Shown here piece by piece: positions 17,878-27,359 of a stretch of 64,000 nucleotides of DNA. A program made the position numbers and the translations under genes. Position 1 is the stretch's first letter. Each line of letters starts with the position of its first letter. This DNA comes from Psychrobacter submarinus (GTDB lineage: Bacteria > Pseudomonadota > Gammaproteobacteria > Pseudomonadales > Moraxellaceae): the NCBI RefSeq assembly GCF_904846685.1, contig NZ_CAJHBQ010000002.1:673934-737933 (forward strand), written 5' to 3'. The notes under the pieces are model-generated. The model searched no databases, was not told the DNA's origin, and worked only from the letters and a program-made list of their open reading frames with translations.

Positions 17878-18576
17878 ATGCTAGACGTTAAGGCAATCAA
17901 TCAGTACTACGGCGGCAGTCATATTTTGCGTGACGTTTCATTTACTGCGCCGGTTGGCGAGTGCAGTGTAATACTCGGGCGTAACGGCGTTGGCAAAACC
18001 ACTTTGCTTAAATGTCTGATGGGCATACTCCCAATCAAGTCAGGACAGGTTGTCCTCGATGGTACAGACATCAGTAAGCTCACTCCTGAGCAGCGCGTGC
18101 GCGCCGGACTCGCTTACGTGCCCCAAGGGCGCGATATATTCTCAACACTGACGGTAGAGGAAAATATTTTGATCGGTATGGCCAAGTTCTCCCGCAGCAA
18201 AGCGGGGCGCGTTCCCAAACACTTATACGACATCTTTCCGGTACTCGATGAGATGAAGCACCGGCGCGGCGGCGATCTGTCAGGGGGTCAGCAGCAGCAG
18301 TTGGCAATCGCGCGCGCACTGGCCTCAGAGCCGCGCGTGCTGGTACTCGATGAGCCTACCGAAGGCATCCAGCCCTCAATTATCAAGGATATCGGACGGG
18401 TCATTAAGGATTTAGGCCATCAAGGGGATATGGCGATTGTACTGGTTGAGCAGTTCTATGAATTTGCAGAGGAGCTGGCGGATAACTACACCGTGCTCTC
18501 GCGCGGACAAGTGGTCGCTCAGGGCGCAGGAGAGGATATGGCAAACAACCACATTCAAGAGTTGGTAGCCATCTAA
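17878..18576 (+). CDS. urtE: Urea ABC transporter ATP-binding protein UrtE
   Basis: A 232-residue LivF-type ATPase with Walker A GRNGVGKTT, signature LSGGQQQQLAIAR, Walker B VLVLDEPTEGIQPS and the LVEQFYEFA switch region, the TEGIQPS variant being usual for UrtE. AGGAG lies seven bases before the ATG. It is the last transporter gene; ureD follows after 44 bases, so importer and urease assembly genes are probably co-transcribed. Confidence 0.95.
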   Translation: MLDVKAINQYYGGSHILRDVSFTAPVGECSVILGRNGVGKTTLLKCLMGILPIKSGQVVLDGTDISKLTPEQRVRAGLAYVPQGRDIFSTLTVEENILIGMAKFSRSKAGRVPKHLYDIFPVLDEMKHRRGGDLSGGQQQQLAIARALASEPRVLVLDEPTEGIQPSIIKDIGRVIKDLGHQGDMAIVLVEQFYEFAEELADNYTVLSRGQVVAQGAGEDMANNHIQELVAI

Positions 18577-18620
18577 AAGCGCTTTTTTAATAGCATACGT
18601 CTCAAAAGGAACATTTTATT

Positions 18621-19610
18621 TTGACTTGGCAATCTACGCTACATCTTTATTTTGACCATACAGCTGACGCGGCAAAAACTCGGCTGTATCACCGTGCCCA
18701 TACTGGGGCACTGGTGGTACAACGCGCACTGTATCCTGAGCCTGATCACCAAGCAGGGATTTGTCATATCTATGTGTTATATCCTCCCGCTGGTATCGCG
18801 GATGATGACCGCTTAACACTGGAGTACAAGCTAGAGGCCAATAGTCACGCGGTGATTACTACCCCAGGCGCGGGCAAATGGTACGGGCAACGACAGGCGC
18901 AGCGCCAAGCGCATTATGGCGAAGCACAAAAATGTAGCAAACCAAGTCAGCCTATAGACAGCAGTAGCAGCACTTTGCTTGATAAGCGCTTATTAAGCGC
19001 TACGGTTGAGGCCGTACAACATATCAGCGCCTACCTCGATGACCACGCTATCCTTGAGTGGCTGCCCCAAGAGAGCATTTATTACGATCACTCTGTCTCT
19101 AACGCTACTAACCGCTTTTATTTAACCCAAACCGCCAGTTTGCTCACTTGGGATATCGCCGTGTTTGGTCGTCAAGCGTACCGAGAGACTTTTGCTCATG
19201 GTCACTATGCCAATCGTTTAGAGATATGGCGAGATAACGTGTTATTGGTCAAAGAGCATACCGCGCAGCAGGCCGATACCCGCTGGTTTACCTCAGCACT
19301 CGGGCTAAATAATCAGCACGTGCATGGCTCGTTTTGGGCCATACCCAGCATTGATACCATTGAAGCAGAGCTACAAAACAACCCATTAAAGCTGGGACAG
19401 TATTTAGATGAGACGATCAGCGAGATACGCAGTCTTACCGATAAACAGTCGCTACCCATTTATTGTACGCACAACTATCAAGGGATCAATTGTCGCTACC
19501 TAGGGTCTGATGTACGAGCTTGTTTTGAAGCCTTTTACCAAGCCCGCGAGCTTATCAGGCGCAAATGGTATGCGCTTGAGCCGCATCGACCAAGGATTTG
19601 GGACACTTAG
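18621..19610 (+). CDS. ureD: Urease accessory protein UreD
   Basis: A 329-residue cytosolic chaperone that holds apo-urease and accepts UreF and UreG for nickel insertion. The start is TTG 18621 with AAAAGGA upstream; no better ATG exists near the conserved N-terminus. Family signs include ITTPGAGKWYG (UreD/UreH ‘TTPaA-K’ motif), LEWLPQESIYYD, and RLEIWRDNVLLVKEH. It is the first urease gene behind urtE. A 174-bp MITE then separates it from ureA, so the rest of the urease genes may have partly separate transcription. Confidence 0.93.
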   Translation: MTWQSTLHLYFDHTADAAKTRLYHRAHTGALVVQRALYPEPDHQAGICHIYVLYPPAGIADDDRLTLEYKLEANSHAVITTPGAGKWYGQRQAQRQAHYGEAQKCSKPSQPIDSSSSTLLDKRLLSATVEAVQHISAYLDDHAILEWLPQESIYYDHSVSNATNRFYLTQTASLLTWDIAVFGRQAYRETFAHGHYANRLEIWRDNVLLVKEHTAQQADTRWFTSALGLNNQHVHGSFWAIPSIDTIEAELQNNPLKLGQYLDETISEIRSLTDKQSLPIYCTHNYQGINCRYLGSDVRACFEAFYQARELIRRKWYALEPHRPRIWDT

Positions 19611-19680
19611 TTTTTAATTCTGACCTATTCTAAAGCGATAGCTTTTGACAATAGACTCTATTGATCAACAGCGATGTGAC

Positions 19681-19854
19681 TAGGGCGTGTCCCTATTTTA
19701 AAAATGGTGATAAAAATGAGATAAATTAAAGGCAAACAAGGAAAATAGCGCAGGTAATATCAAGATATTGACCAGTTATTTGACACCGTTTGCTAAAGAT
19801 TTAGCCATTTTTAGCCCGTTTAGTCATAAACGCTTGAATTAGGGACACGCCCTA
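19681..19854. mobile_element. 174-bp MITE between ureD and ureA
   Basis: TAGGGCGTGTCCCTA at 19681-19695 and its perfect complement at 19840-19854 bound the segment. The outer TA on each side fits a TA target duplication, and the GGGCGTGT termini resemble those of the IS5-type element at 7955. It contains no coding frame. It is most likely a non-autonomous element moved by an IS5-family transposase. It fills most of the 307-base gap between ureD and ureA. Confidence 0.75.
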
Positions 19855-19917
19855 ATGTGATAAGTAAATAAACAAATAATATGACCACTCATTATTAAGG
19901 CTATTAAGGATAATCCG

Positions 19918-20220
19918 ATGCAACTAACCCCTACCGAAAAAGACAAACTCATGCTATTTACCGCCGGCATGGTCGCTGAACGTCGTAAAGAGCGCGGCGT
20001 CAAGCTCAACTATCCAGAAGCCATCGCTTATATCAGTATGCTGCTTATGGAAGGCGCCCGTGATGGCAAAACCGTAGCGCAGCTAATGAGTGAAGGCGCG
20101 ACTTATCTCTCAACTGATGATGTCATGGACGGTATTGCTGAGATGATTCACGATGTACAAGTCGAAGCCACCTTCCCTGATGGCACAAAACTTGTGACCG
20201 TACACAACCCTATTGTCTAG
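19918..20220 (+). CDS. ureA: Urease gamma subunit
   Basis: A 100-residue structural subunit of cytosolic urease. It begins [23 protein letters not shown] and has the usual [13 protein letters not shown] and [21 protein letters not shown] blocks, each shortened here to its core. The length is exactly that of free-standing bacterial UreA. AAGGAT lies eight bases before ATG. The gene is followed by a beta-alpha fusion 32 bases on. Note that the N-terminal motif named here is the family signature rather than a full quotation. Confidence 0.96.
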   Translation: MQLTPTEKDKLMLFTAGMVAERRKERGVKLNYPEAIAYISMLLMEGARDGKTVAQLMSEGATYLSTDDVMDGIAEMIHDVQVEATFPDGTKLVTVHNPIV

Positions 20221-20252
20221 TAAGACCTATAGAGCCATGAAGGATGACAAAA

Positions 20253-22397
20253 ATGAGCAAAAATAAAAAGATAAAAGCAGGCGAATATAGAATCAAAGCA
20301 GGTGATATGGCCCTAAATGCGGGTCGCTGCGTGCAAAGCGTAGAGGTCGTCAATACAGGTGACCGTCCCATTCAGATCGGCTCGCATTATCATTTCTTTG
20401 AGGTCAACGAGGCATTAAGCTTTGATCGAGAACCCACGCTTGGCTACCGCCTCAACATCGTACCCGGGACTGCGGTACGTTTTGAGCCGGGGCAAGCGCG
20501 CGAAGTAGAGCTGGTTGCCATCGCAGGTCGTCAGCACATCTATGGTTTTGCAGGTAAAGTGATGGGAGCGGCCGATATCAAGAGCACGCCACACACCTCG
20601 CAAAAACGCGTGGATAGACGCATCCATGCCGAGCACTTTGGCCCGACCACAGGCGACAAAGTGCGCTTGGCCGATACCGACTTATGGCTTGAAGTGGAGT
20701 ATGATTTGACCAGCCACATCGACCAGCGTCCTAATACGTGTAGCGTCAGTATCGGTGAGGAGGTGAAGTTTGGCGGCGGCAAGGTCATCCGTGATGGCAT
20801 GGGCCAATCACAGCTGCTTGGTAGTCAAGTAGCCGACACCATTATCACCAATGCTTTGATTGTTGACTATACCGGTATTTATAAGGCCGACGTGGCTATC
20901 AAAGAGGGTCGCATTAGCGGTATTGGCAAAGCCGGCAACCCTGATATTCAGCCCAATGTGACTCTGCCGATTGGCGCAGCGACTGAGATTATCGCTGGAG
21001 AAGGCAAAATCCTAACTGCTGGTGGTGTTGACAGCCACATTCACTTTATTGCTCCGCAGCAATGCGAAACGGCCTTGATGTCTGGAGTCACCACCATGCT
21101 TGGCGGCGGTACTGGGCCTGCCGAGGGCACTCTAGCCACTACTTGTACGCCAGGAGCTTATCATATTCAAAGTATGCTAAAAGCCAGCGATGCTATTCCT
21201 ATGAATATCGGGCTGCTTGGTAAAGGTAACGTTAGCTTACCTGAGCCTATTATCGAACAAGTTGCAGCGGGGGCTATCGGTCTAAAACTGCATGAAGACT
21301 GGGGCTCAACACCGCAGGCTATTGATAACTGCTTGAGTGTGGCTGATGAGTACGATGTGCAAGTCGCTATCCATACCGATACGTTAAATGAAAGTGGCTA
21401 TTTGCATAGCACGTTAGCTGCCTTTAAAGAGCGCTGTATCCATACCTTTCACACCGAAGGCGCAGGCGGTGGTCATGCGCCAGATATCCTAAAGGCCATT
21501 GGTGAGCCTAATGTCTTGCCGTCGTCAACCAATCCGACGCGTCCCTTTACGGTCAATACCATCGATGAACACCTCGACATGCTCATGGTCTGTCACCACT
21601 TAAGCCCAGCCATCGCCGAGGATGTGGCTTTTGCTGAGAGTCGTATCCGCCGCGAGACTATTGCTGCTGAGGACATTTTGCAAGATATGGGCGCCATCTC
21701 CATGATGAGCAGCGACTCGCAAGCGATGGGGCGCGTAGGAGAGGTCATTATTCGCACGTGGCAGACCGCTGATAAAATGAAAGCGCAGCGTGGTCACTTA
21801 GCACCTGACCAAACGGCCAAAACGGAGCAGTCCTCAGAACATATCACCTTAAGTCATACCGACTTTGATAGCGGTAATGATAACTTTCGTATCAAACGCT
21901 ATATCTCTAAATACACCATCAATCCCGCTATTACCCATGGTATCAGCGATGAGGTCGGCTCTATTGAAGTTGGCAAATGGGCGGATCTGATTTTATGGTC
22001 ACCCGCGTTTTTTGGGGTAAAACCGGACAACATTATCAAAGGCGGGTTGATAGCTGCCGCGCCTATGGGCGACCCTAACGCCTCCATTGCTACCCCGCAG
22101 CCTGTCCACTATCGCCCTATGTTTGGCAGCTTCTCCAAAACAGTAGCGCAAACTTGTATCACCTTTATGTCGCGTACTGCCTTAGAGAAAGGTGTTGATA
22201 AGCAGTTGGGACTAAATAAAGTCATTAAAGCAGTACACAACATTCGTCAAATGCGAAAACAAGATATGAAATTTAACAGCTACTGCCCGATTATGGAAGT
22301 CAATCCAGAGACTTATGAGGTGCATGCTGATGGGGAGCTGTTGACCTGTGAGCCTGCTGACTATTTACCAATGGCTCAGCGTTACTTTTTATTCTAA
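20253..22397 (+). CDS. ureBC: Fused urease beta-alpha subunit (UreB-UreC)
   Basis: A single frame of 714 residues. Residues 1-105 are the beta subunit ([25 protein letters not shown]). After a linker of about 15 residues the alpha subunit starts near 120 ([17 protein letters not shown]). Active-site residues are all present: H262 and H264 in SHIHF, the carbamylated lysine K345 in GLKLHEDWG, the histidines of HTDTL and HTEGAGGGH, the mobile flap CHHLSP, and the Asp of SSDSQAMGR. No ATG or RBS is seen at the junction. ATG 20253 is favoured over 20244 by AAGGA spacing. Most bacteria have separate ureB and ureC. There is also a short insertion before [10 protein letters not shown]. Confidence 0.93.
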   Translation: MSKNKKIKAGEYRIKAGDMALNAGRCVQSVEVVNTGDRPIQIGSHYHFFEVNEALSFDREPTLGYRLNIVPGTAVRFEPGQAREVELVAIAGRQHIYGFAGKVMGAADIKSTPHTSQKRVDRRIHAEHFGPTTGDKVRLADTDLWLEVEYDLTSHIDQRPNTCSVSIGEEVKFGGGKVIRDGMGQSQLLGSQVADTIITNALIVDYTGIYKADVAIKEGRISGIGKAGNPDIQPNVTLPIGAATEIIAGEGKILTAGGVDSHIHFIAPQQCETALMSGVTTMLGGGTGPAEGTLATTCTPGAYHIQSMLKASDAIPMNIGLLGKGNVSLPEPIIEQVAAGAIGLKLHEDWGSTPQAIDNCLSVADEYDVQVAIHTDTLNESGYLHSTLAAFKERCIHTFHTEGAGGGHAPDILKAIGEPNVLPSSTNPTRPFTVNTIDEHLDMLMVCHHLSPAIAEDVAFAESRIRRETIAAEDILQDMGAISMMSSDSQAMGRVGEVIIRTWQTADKMKAQRGHLAPDQTAKTEQSSEHITLSHTDFDSGNDNFRIKRYISKYTINPAITHGISDEVGSIEVGKWADLILWSPAFFGVKPDNIIKGGLIAAAPMGDPNASIATPQPVHYRPMFGSFSKTVAQTCITFMSRTALEKGVDKQLGLNKVIKAVHNIRQMRKQDMKFNSYCPIMEVNPETYEVHADGELLTCEPADYLPMAQRYFLF

Positions 22398-22478
22398 AGG
22401 GCTTTTATAGTAGTGCTAACTCAGCTCACTAGACATCAACCCCCTATTCCCCTATTTGAACGGACGATAAAGCAATTT

Positions 22479-23102
22479 ATGAAAATATATACACAGCGTC
22501 TCGACCCAGCAGCGCTTAGCGTCAAGCAGCAAGCCGTTATTGATGATCAAAAACAGGCACAGCACTTTTTATATCTCGATTTCGATACCCGTCAGCGTAG
22601 CCGATTTAAAGCGCAAACGCAGCAGCAACAAGACGTCGGTATTGACCTACCACGCACAGAAACTATCAAAAATGGCAGTGTGCTGGCCGATAAGCACGGC
22701 GAACTCATACAAGTGATGGCCGCTAAGCAAGCGTTAATTGAAGTCACTGCTGATAATAGCTTTGATCTTATGAGGGGCGCTTATCATCTAGGTAACCGCC
22801 ATGTGCCTCTAATGATTACCCCCGACGCTCTGTACTTTGAGCCTGATCATGTCTTAGAGGCAATGTTGGGTCAGTTAGGGCTGCATACCCAAGCCGTACA
22901 AGCAGCGTTTGAACCAGAAACGGGAGCCTATAAAGGTGAGCACGGGGGACACGCTCACGGTCATGCGCATAGCCATACTGATAGCCATGGACACAGTCAC
23001 GCTCATCACAGCCATGCTTATGCATATGCTCATACTCACAGCGCTCAAAGCGCTCAAAGCGATAACGGACATTCGCATAGCGATGGCAACGCTTATGACT
23101 AA
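22479..23102 (+). CDS. ureE: Urease accessory nickel metallochaperone UreE
   Basis: A protein of about 207 residues, taking ATG 22479 as start; an upstream GTG at 22413 would add 22 residues. The N-terminal peptide-binding domain is followed by the metal-binding domain with GNRHVPLMI, which carries the conserved histidine. The C-terminal tail of about 50 residues is packed with histidines (repeats of His-Ala/Ser/Gly-His), the nickel-storing tail seen in several UreE proteins. It delivers Ni(II) to UreG. Its stop overlaps the start of ureF. Confidence 0.93.
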   Translation: MKIYTQRLDPAALSVKQQAVIDDQKQAQHFLYLDFDTRQRSRFKAQTQQQQDVGIDLPRTETIKNGSVLADKHGELIQVMAAKQALIEVTADNSFDLMRGAYHLGNRHVPLMITPDALYFEPDHVLEAMLGQLGLHTQAVQAAFEPETGAYKGEHGGHAHGHAHSHTDSHGHSHAHHSHAYAYAHTHSAQSAQSDNGHSHSDGNAYD

Positions 23103-23931
23103 TCATGATACGCCCTTAGCGCAATCGAGCGCAAACACGGTAGACGCAATAGACGCGATAACTGCGCTAAACTCTATAGATATAGACGTGACCGGACGTT
23201 TGCTTATGCTGGCGTCAAGTAACCTGCCGATCGGTAGTTACACCTATTCACAAGGTATAGAACCGGCTATTGAGTCCGGGCTTATTTGTGACGAGGCCAG
23301 TAGCTTGGAGTTTATGAGCGACTATCTAGCACTGGCATTATGTCGTTACGAGCTACCGCTATTGGCGCTTATGATGGCAGCGCTTATGAGTGATGATAAC
23401 GCCCTTGCTGATGCTTTAGGTGCCGATTACCACGCCAGCCGCGAAAGCAAAGAGTTTGTCTATGAGTCGAGCCAACTGGCACTGTCTTTATCGGCTTGGC
23501 TTGGTGATGTGCTTGAGCTTGACGTGCCTGATCGTCTGCTTGCTCATGGGTTTTTACCCTTATTTGCGCATATCAGCTCGTATTGGCAACTTGAGCCTGC
23601 GCAAGCTATGACTACCTATGCTTTTGGGCAAATTGAGAACATGGTGCTGGCGGCGGTCAAGACTGTACCACTTGGACAAATGGCAGGCCAGCGTATCATC
23701 TGGCAGTTGCAGCAGTTATTAAGTGAGCGCATACCGCCCTTAGCGGCTAGCGTTCAGCAAAGCTTTTTGCAGGTGCAAAAACTATCGTTAGCGGCTAACA
23801 GCCTAGAGGAGACTAGCATCTTAAAGCTAAACCTGCTTTATCAAGAGCTGCATATGTCAGCTAACTTGCCGAATTTAGCGATACTGTCATGTCAGCATGA
23901 AAGACAATATAGCCGTTTGTTTCGCTCTTGA
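23095..23931 (+). CDS. ureF: Urease accessory protein UreF
   Basis: A 278-residue protein starting at ATG 23095 inside the ureE 3' end (eight-base overlap). A much longer open frame exists upstream but lies opposite the His-rich ureE tail and is not expected to be translated. Conserved UreF features are LASSNLPIGSYTYSQGIE, FVYESSQLA-type helices and the C-terminal MSANLPNLAILSCQHERQ segment needed for UreG binding. The first 35 residues form a variable extension. It bridges UreD and UreG in the apo-urease activation complex. Confidence 0.93.
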   Translation: MTNHDTPLAQSSANTVDAIDAITALNSIDIDVTGRLLMLASSNLPIGSYTYSQGIEPAIESGLICDEASSLEFMSDYLALALCRYELPLLALMMAALMSDDNALADALGADYHASRESKEFVYESSQLALSLSAWLGDVLELDVPDRLLAHGFLPLFAHISSYWQLEPAQAMTTYAFGQIENMVLAAVKTVPLGQMAGQRIIWQLQQLLSERIPPLAASVQQSFLQVQKLSLAANSLEETSILKLNLLYQELHMSANLPNLAILSCQHERQYSRLFRS

Positions 23932-24016
23932 GTGCTAACCCACACTATTTCACTTAAACACTATTTATTTGTACCAAACTTTTAATTACTCACGACTTTA
24001 TTGAGGATATTTATTT

Positions 24017-24670
24017 ATGGCACTTACACCCAAAGCCGACCATACCCATTCAGAGACTAGCTTATCTCCTCTACGTTTAGGTATTGGCGGTCCCGTTGGC
24101 TCAGGAAAAACCGCACTCACGCTAAGATTGTGTCAACGCTTGCGTGATGACGTCAATATGGCAGTGGTGACCAACGACATTTATACCAAAGAAGACTCTG
24201 AATTCTTAACGCGTCACGAGGCCATGCCAGCCGAGCGTATTCGCGGTGTCGAAACGGGCGGCTGTCCGCATACTGCTATCCGTGAGGATGCCTCCATCAA
24301 TTTATCTGCCATCGCTGAACTACAACACCAATTTGCAGGGCTTGAGCTTATTATTATCGAATCTGGCGGCGATAATTTGGCGGCGACCTTTAGCCCTGAA
24401 TTATCTGATTTAACCCTATATGTCATCGACGTCTCAGCAGGCGATAAAATCCCTCGTAAAGGCGGACCTGGCATTATGAAATCTGACTTACTTATTATTA
24501 ATAAAACCGACCTTGCCCCCTTAGTAGGCGCCTCACTTGAGGTGATGGCGCGCGATGCCAAAAAGATGCGCGGCGATAAGCCCGTGGTCTTTAGTAACAT
24601 GAAAACCGGCGAAGGTCTCGATGATATCGTTACCTTTATCCTAGATAAAGGCATGATTAGCGCGGCATAA
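24017..24670 (+). CDS. ureG: Urease accessory GTPase UreG
   Basis: A 217-residue SIMIBI-class GTPase that drives nickel delivery to urease. It shows the P-loop [11 protein letters not shown] (about residues 24-34), the metal-binding [16 protein letters not shown] motif with the Cys-Pro-His triad, [15 protein letters not shown], and the guanine-recognition NKTD. Length and order of motifs are canonical. It lies 85 bases after ureF. Confidence 0.97.
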   Translation: MALTPKADHTHSETSLSPLRLGIGGPVGSGKTALTLRLCQRLRDDVNMAVVTNDIYTKEDSEFLTRHEAMPAERIRGVETGGCPHTAIREDASINLSAIAELQHQFAGLELIIIESGGDNLAATFSPELSDLTLYVIDVSAGDKIPRKGGPGIMKSDLLIINKTDLAPLVGASLEVMARDAKKMRGDKPVVFSNMKTGEGLDDIVTFILDKGMISAA

Positions 24671-24708
24671 GGTGCGGCGTATAAATAGATGTTCTACAAC
24701 CCCCTGAC

Positions 24709-24815
24709 TATAGTCAATCAATATTAAAAGTGGTACAAAGCAGACGAGTGCAAGTACTACAGTAGTAGGCTAAACGAGTCTAACGCTGTAACACTTTAAT
24801 AGTGGTTCGACTATA
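24709..24815 (+). repeat. 107-bp dispersed repeat, copy A
   Basis: The copy begins TATAGTCAATCAATATT and ends TTCGACTATA, the ends being imperfect inverted repeats. It differs by a single base from copies at 26461-26567 (inverted) and 55266-55372. TA at both extremities suggests insertion into TA. It lies between ureG and the nickel permease gene. Confidence 0.9.
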
Positions 24816-24846
24816 TATCGACTTATTAAACCATTAAGGACACATC

Positions 24847-25560
24847 ATGAGCACACAAGCTTCAAAAACCATGACTAAAAATAAGACAGCTAAAAATCTA
24901 ATCGATAAGGCGGCAATGACTCGCACTCTAGCACTGTCATCTTTGTTAACGGGACTGCCAACACTAGTATTTGCTCACCCTGGGCATGGGGTGATGACAG
25001 CTGATGGAGCCTTTGGCAACTCAGTACTGTCAGGTATCATGCACCCTTTGACGGGGCTGGATCATCTTGTACTAGCGCTCGGTATGGGCATGCTCTTGAC
25101 GCAAATGCACAGCTTTAAAAAAGGCTTTGTGTCGTTGAGCTTAGGTTTAGTGGCAGGTTTTGCCCTAAGCTTAAATATGAGCTTAAACAGTACGTTTATT
25201 GAGTCCGGCATTGTACTGTCTATCGTCTTACTCACCATGGCACTGATGAGCCGCTATTTTAATATCAGGCTTAATAATAACGGCATTAATCAAAGCAATG
25301 AAGCGTCGGTGAAAACGTGGCATAACTTAGCCATCGCAGGCTTTGCTGCACTCGCTATGCTCCATGGGGCAGCGCACGCTATCGAAGTGCCCGCTAACAG
25401 TAGCACAACAGGCTTTTTCATCGGTATGATTATTGCCATGCTTGGTCTGTATACTGTGGGTAGAGGCGTTGCCACTTACCTAAATACTCACTTGCAAGAC
25501 AGCCTGATGATCCAGCGTGTACTGGCGGTGGTTGGTCTATGCGGCGTGTTGTTTATTTAG
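24847..25560 (+). CDS. HupE/UreJ-family nickel permease
   Basis: A 237-residue membrane protein. A signal-like hydrophobic segment ends near FAHPGHG, whose histidines begin the mature protein, and GIMHPLTGLDHLVLALGMG carries the conserved His/Asp nickel motif of HupE/UreJ. A second motif, MLHGAAHAIE, lies in a later helix. About six membrane helices are predicted by eye. AAGGA precedes the ATG. Its place right after ureG supports nickel supply to urease. A copy of the 107-bp repeat lies just before it. Confidence 0.88.
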   Translation: MSTQASKTMTKNKTAKNLIDKAAMTRTLALSSLLTGLPTLVFAHPGHGVMTADGAFGNSVLSGIMHPLTGLDHLVLALGMGMLLTQMHSFKKGFVSLSLGLVAGFALSLNMSLNSTFIESGIVLSIVLLTMALMSRYFNIRLNNNGINQSNEASVKTWHNLAIAGFAALAMLHGAAHAIEVPANSSTTGFFIGMIIAMLGLYTVGRGVATYLNTHLQDSLMIQRVLAVVGLCGVLFI

Positions 25561-26148
25561 TTTTATAAGATATTAGCAGTTTTGTTAAACACTTTGCTAA
25601 GTATAGACGATTGTCTTTGCCAACTATCAATCAAACAAAATAGAAAAGCGTTTAACTCTATACTTCTCGGAATACACGCAAGTAATGCTAGCTAAAAAAT
25701 TTTTAGGTTTCCAGTATAATTGAATCACTATAAAACCGATACAATGCTGCTGGGATGCTTTTTTTTAAAATATGGGTTGCGCAGCCTCTGGCTGCGACGA
25801 CACAGCACGCAAGTAAAATTTATAGCACTGGTAATATTAGGGCGTGTTTGCGCCGCTATAATAAGACCTTCACCAAATATAAATAACATATCGGACTGCT
25901 GCTTGGTATTTTCCGCGCTTACCTGTTCATACTTCTCGAATAACCATTATCTCACCTCAGTGTTGTGCTACTTGGCTATATGATTAGCCTACTTCTTATC
26001 ACACGCAAAATTAGTTGACCACTATTTTACAATAGTTTAGGCAAGGACAGACAGTATCCAACTTATTGGTGGTAATTAGCCATTTTTAACGAAGAAAAGC
26101 CTTTATGATTTACTAACTAAACACTGTCTCAATTACTCCACAAATCAA
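25561..26148. other. Gene-free gap with a diverged repeat
   Basis: This stretch holds one copy of the small hairpin repeat described separately (about 25745-25832). An 87-codon open frame at 25720-25983 runs through that repeat and has no RBS or domain, so I do not call it. The rest has no clear coding character. Confidence 0.5.
25745..25832 (+). repeat. Diverged copy of the ~85-bp inverted-repeat element
   Basis: The order GCTGCTGGGATGC, TTTTAAAA, TTGCGCAGC, CAGCACGC, GTAAAATTTATA, CACTGG matches the reverse complement of 36336-36420 with several substitutions and small indels. The terminal repeats here have decayed. It is a non-coding mobile repeat remnant. Confidence 0.65.
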
Positions 26149-26454
26149 ATGACCATGACTTACTCCCTAGATTATCGCAAACAAGTTCTTAAAAGCTTAG
26201 ATGAGGGCATGACCTTTGTCGAAGCTGCTGTTTTCTATGATATCAGTCCAACGACTATCCAGAAGTGGAAAAAGCGTCTTCATAGTAAAACCACCCGATA
26301 TATTAAGCCCTACAAAATAAAGGATGAAGCCCTAGCTCAAGATGTCAAAGACCACCCTGACGATTATCATTATGAGCGAGCCCAGCGTTTTAATTACAGT
26401 CCAACAGGCATCAGCAAAGCCTTAAAGCGTATTGTTGCTAATAGCTCAATATGA
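26149..26454 (+). pseudogene. Truncated IS630-type transposase, N-terminal part
   Basis: A 101-residue frame with the helix-turn-helix typical of IS630-family N-termini: YSLDYRKQVLKSLDEGMT, then FYDISPTTIQKWKKRL, and a second HTH ending FNYSPTGISKALKRI. Normally a catalytic DDE half follows after this; here the frame ends seven codons later and a 107-bp repeat begins six bases past the stop. It is either the first half of a two-frame IS or, more likely, a remnant truncated at the repeat. Confidence 0.7.
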
Positions 26455-26460
26455 GTATCT

Positions 26461-26567
26461 TATAGTCGAACCACTATTAAAGTGTTACAGCGTTAGACTC
26501 GTTTAGCCTACTACTGTAGTACTTGCACTCGTCTGCCTTGTACCACTTTTAATATTGATTGACTATA
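26461..26567 (-). repeat. 107-bp dispersed repeat, copy B (inverted)
   Basis: Reverse-complement of the element at 24709-24815 with one base difference, and identical to the copy at 55266-55372. It begins six bases after the stop of the truncated IS630-type gene. Copies A and B therefore face each other around hupE and the IS630 remnant. Confidence 0.9.
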
Positions 26568-26712
26568 GTGACTTATACATTGTAAGCCCATTAATTTTAG
26601 CAACGACTTACTAAGCGCAATATTTCATTACTTTCTGCATAGTTACAAATGACTTAGTATAAACAGTAATGGACTATTGTCTGCCTTTTACTTTAATAAA
26701 ACGGCAAAGAAT

Positions 26713-27276
26713 ATGGATGAAAATATGAATATCAATTTTAACGATGTAGAAAGGCTCATTAACATTGCTGAACGTGCCAACATTGATTCCCTAGAAGTCG
26801 TTGACGGCAGTAAGCGTATCTCTATCATTTGTCAGCCTCCTTTTAATCAAAGCGGTAATCAAATTAATCAAAGCAGCAATCAAGACCGTAGTCATATCAA
26901 TAGTAGAAACAGTTCTACTAGCACAGATCATACCTCTACAAACTCCTTTACAAACCCTAATGGCAATTCTTCTGCGCAAGATATCGACTCTGCTGGCGCT
27001 GCTAAAGATAAACCAACTACAGAAACAGCCAGCGAAAACAACCAAATCACCGCTCCGATGCTCGGCACCTTTTATCGCCGCTCTGACCCGAGCGCCGATG
27101 TCTTTGTAAGCGTTGGCGATAGCGTGGTAGCAGGTGATACGTTATGCGTAATAGAAGCGATGAAAATCATGCATGAAGTCAAAGCCGATCGCGCCGGCAG
27201 TATTGAAGAGGTTTTGGTCGAAGACGGTGATGTGGTTGAATTTGACCAAGCGCTGTTTATGATTAGTCCTAGCTAG
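26713..27276 (+). CDS. accB: Biotin carboxyl carrier protein of the oxoprolinase cluster
   Basis: A protein of about 187 residues. The start ATG 26713 is uncertain; 26725 is possible. A short helical N-terminus (FNDVERLINIAERANIDSLEV) is AccB-like, a Gln/Asn/Ser-rich linker of about 60 residues follows, and the C-terminal 80 residues are a biotinyl domain with the modified lysine in EAMKIM. It heads a run accB-accC-pxpB-pxpC-pxpA-NRAMP. The cell should have another accBC for fatty acid synthesis, so this copy is probably dedicated to the pathway encoded here. No acetyl-CoA carboxyltransferase genes lie near. Confidence 0.85.
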   Translation: MDENMNINFNDVERLINIAERANIDSLEVVDGSKRISIICQPPFNQSGNQINQSSNQDRSHINSRNSSTSTDHTSTNSFTNPNGNSSAQDIDSAGAAKDKPTTETASENNQITAPMLGTFYRRSDPSADVFVSVGDSVVAGDTLCVIEAMKIMHEVKADRAGSIEEVLVEDGDVVEFDQALFMISPS

Positions 27277-27359
27277 GATATATTAGCTGGATTAGATATT
27301 GCCTATATTACTAACCGTATTTAAGCCATCAAATGGACTATATCTGCAAGGACAGCTTC

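Noticed and set aside
22909..23094. Long upstream extension of the ureF frame
   Set aside because: It is the shifted reading of the His-rich ureE tail; the conserved UreF part and an overlapping ATG at 23095 mark the real start.
22816..23106. Antisense open frames opposite the ureE tail
   Set aside because: Produced by the repetitive CAT/CAC codons; no RBS and no homology.
25720..25983. 87-codon open frame after hupE
   Set aside because: Runs through the diverged hairpin repeat and lacks a ribosome binding site or any family resemblance.
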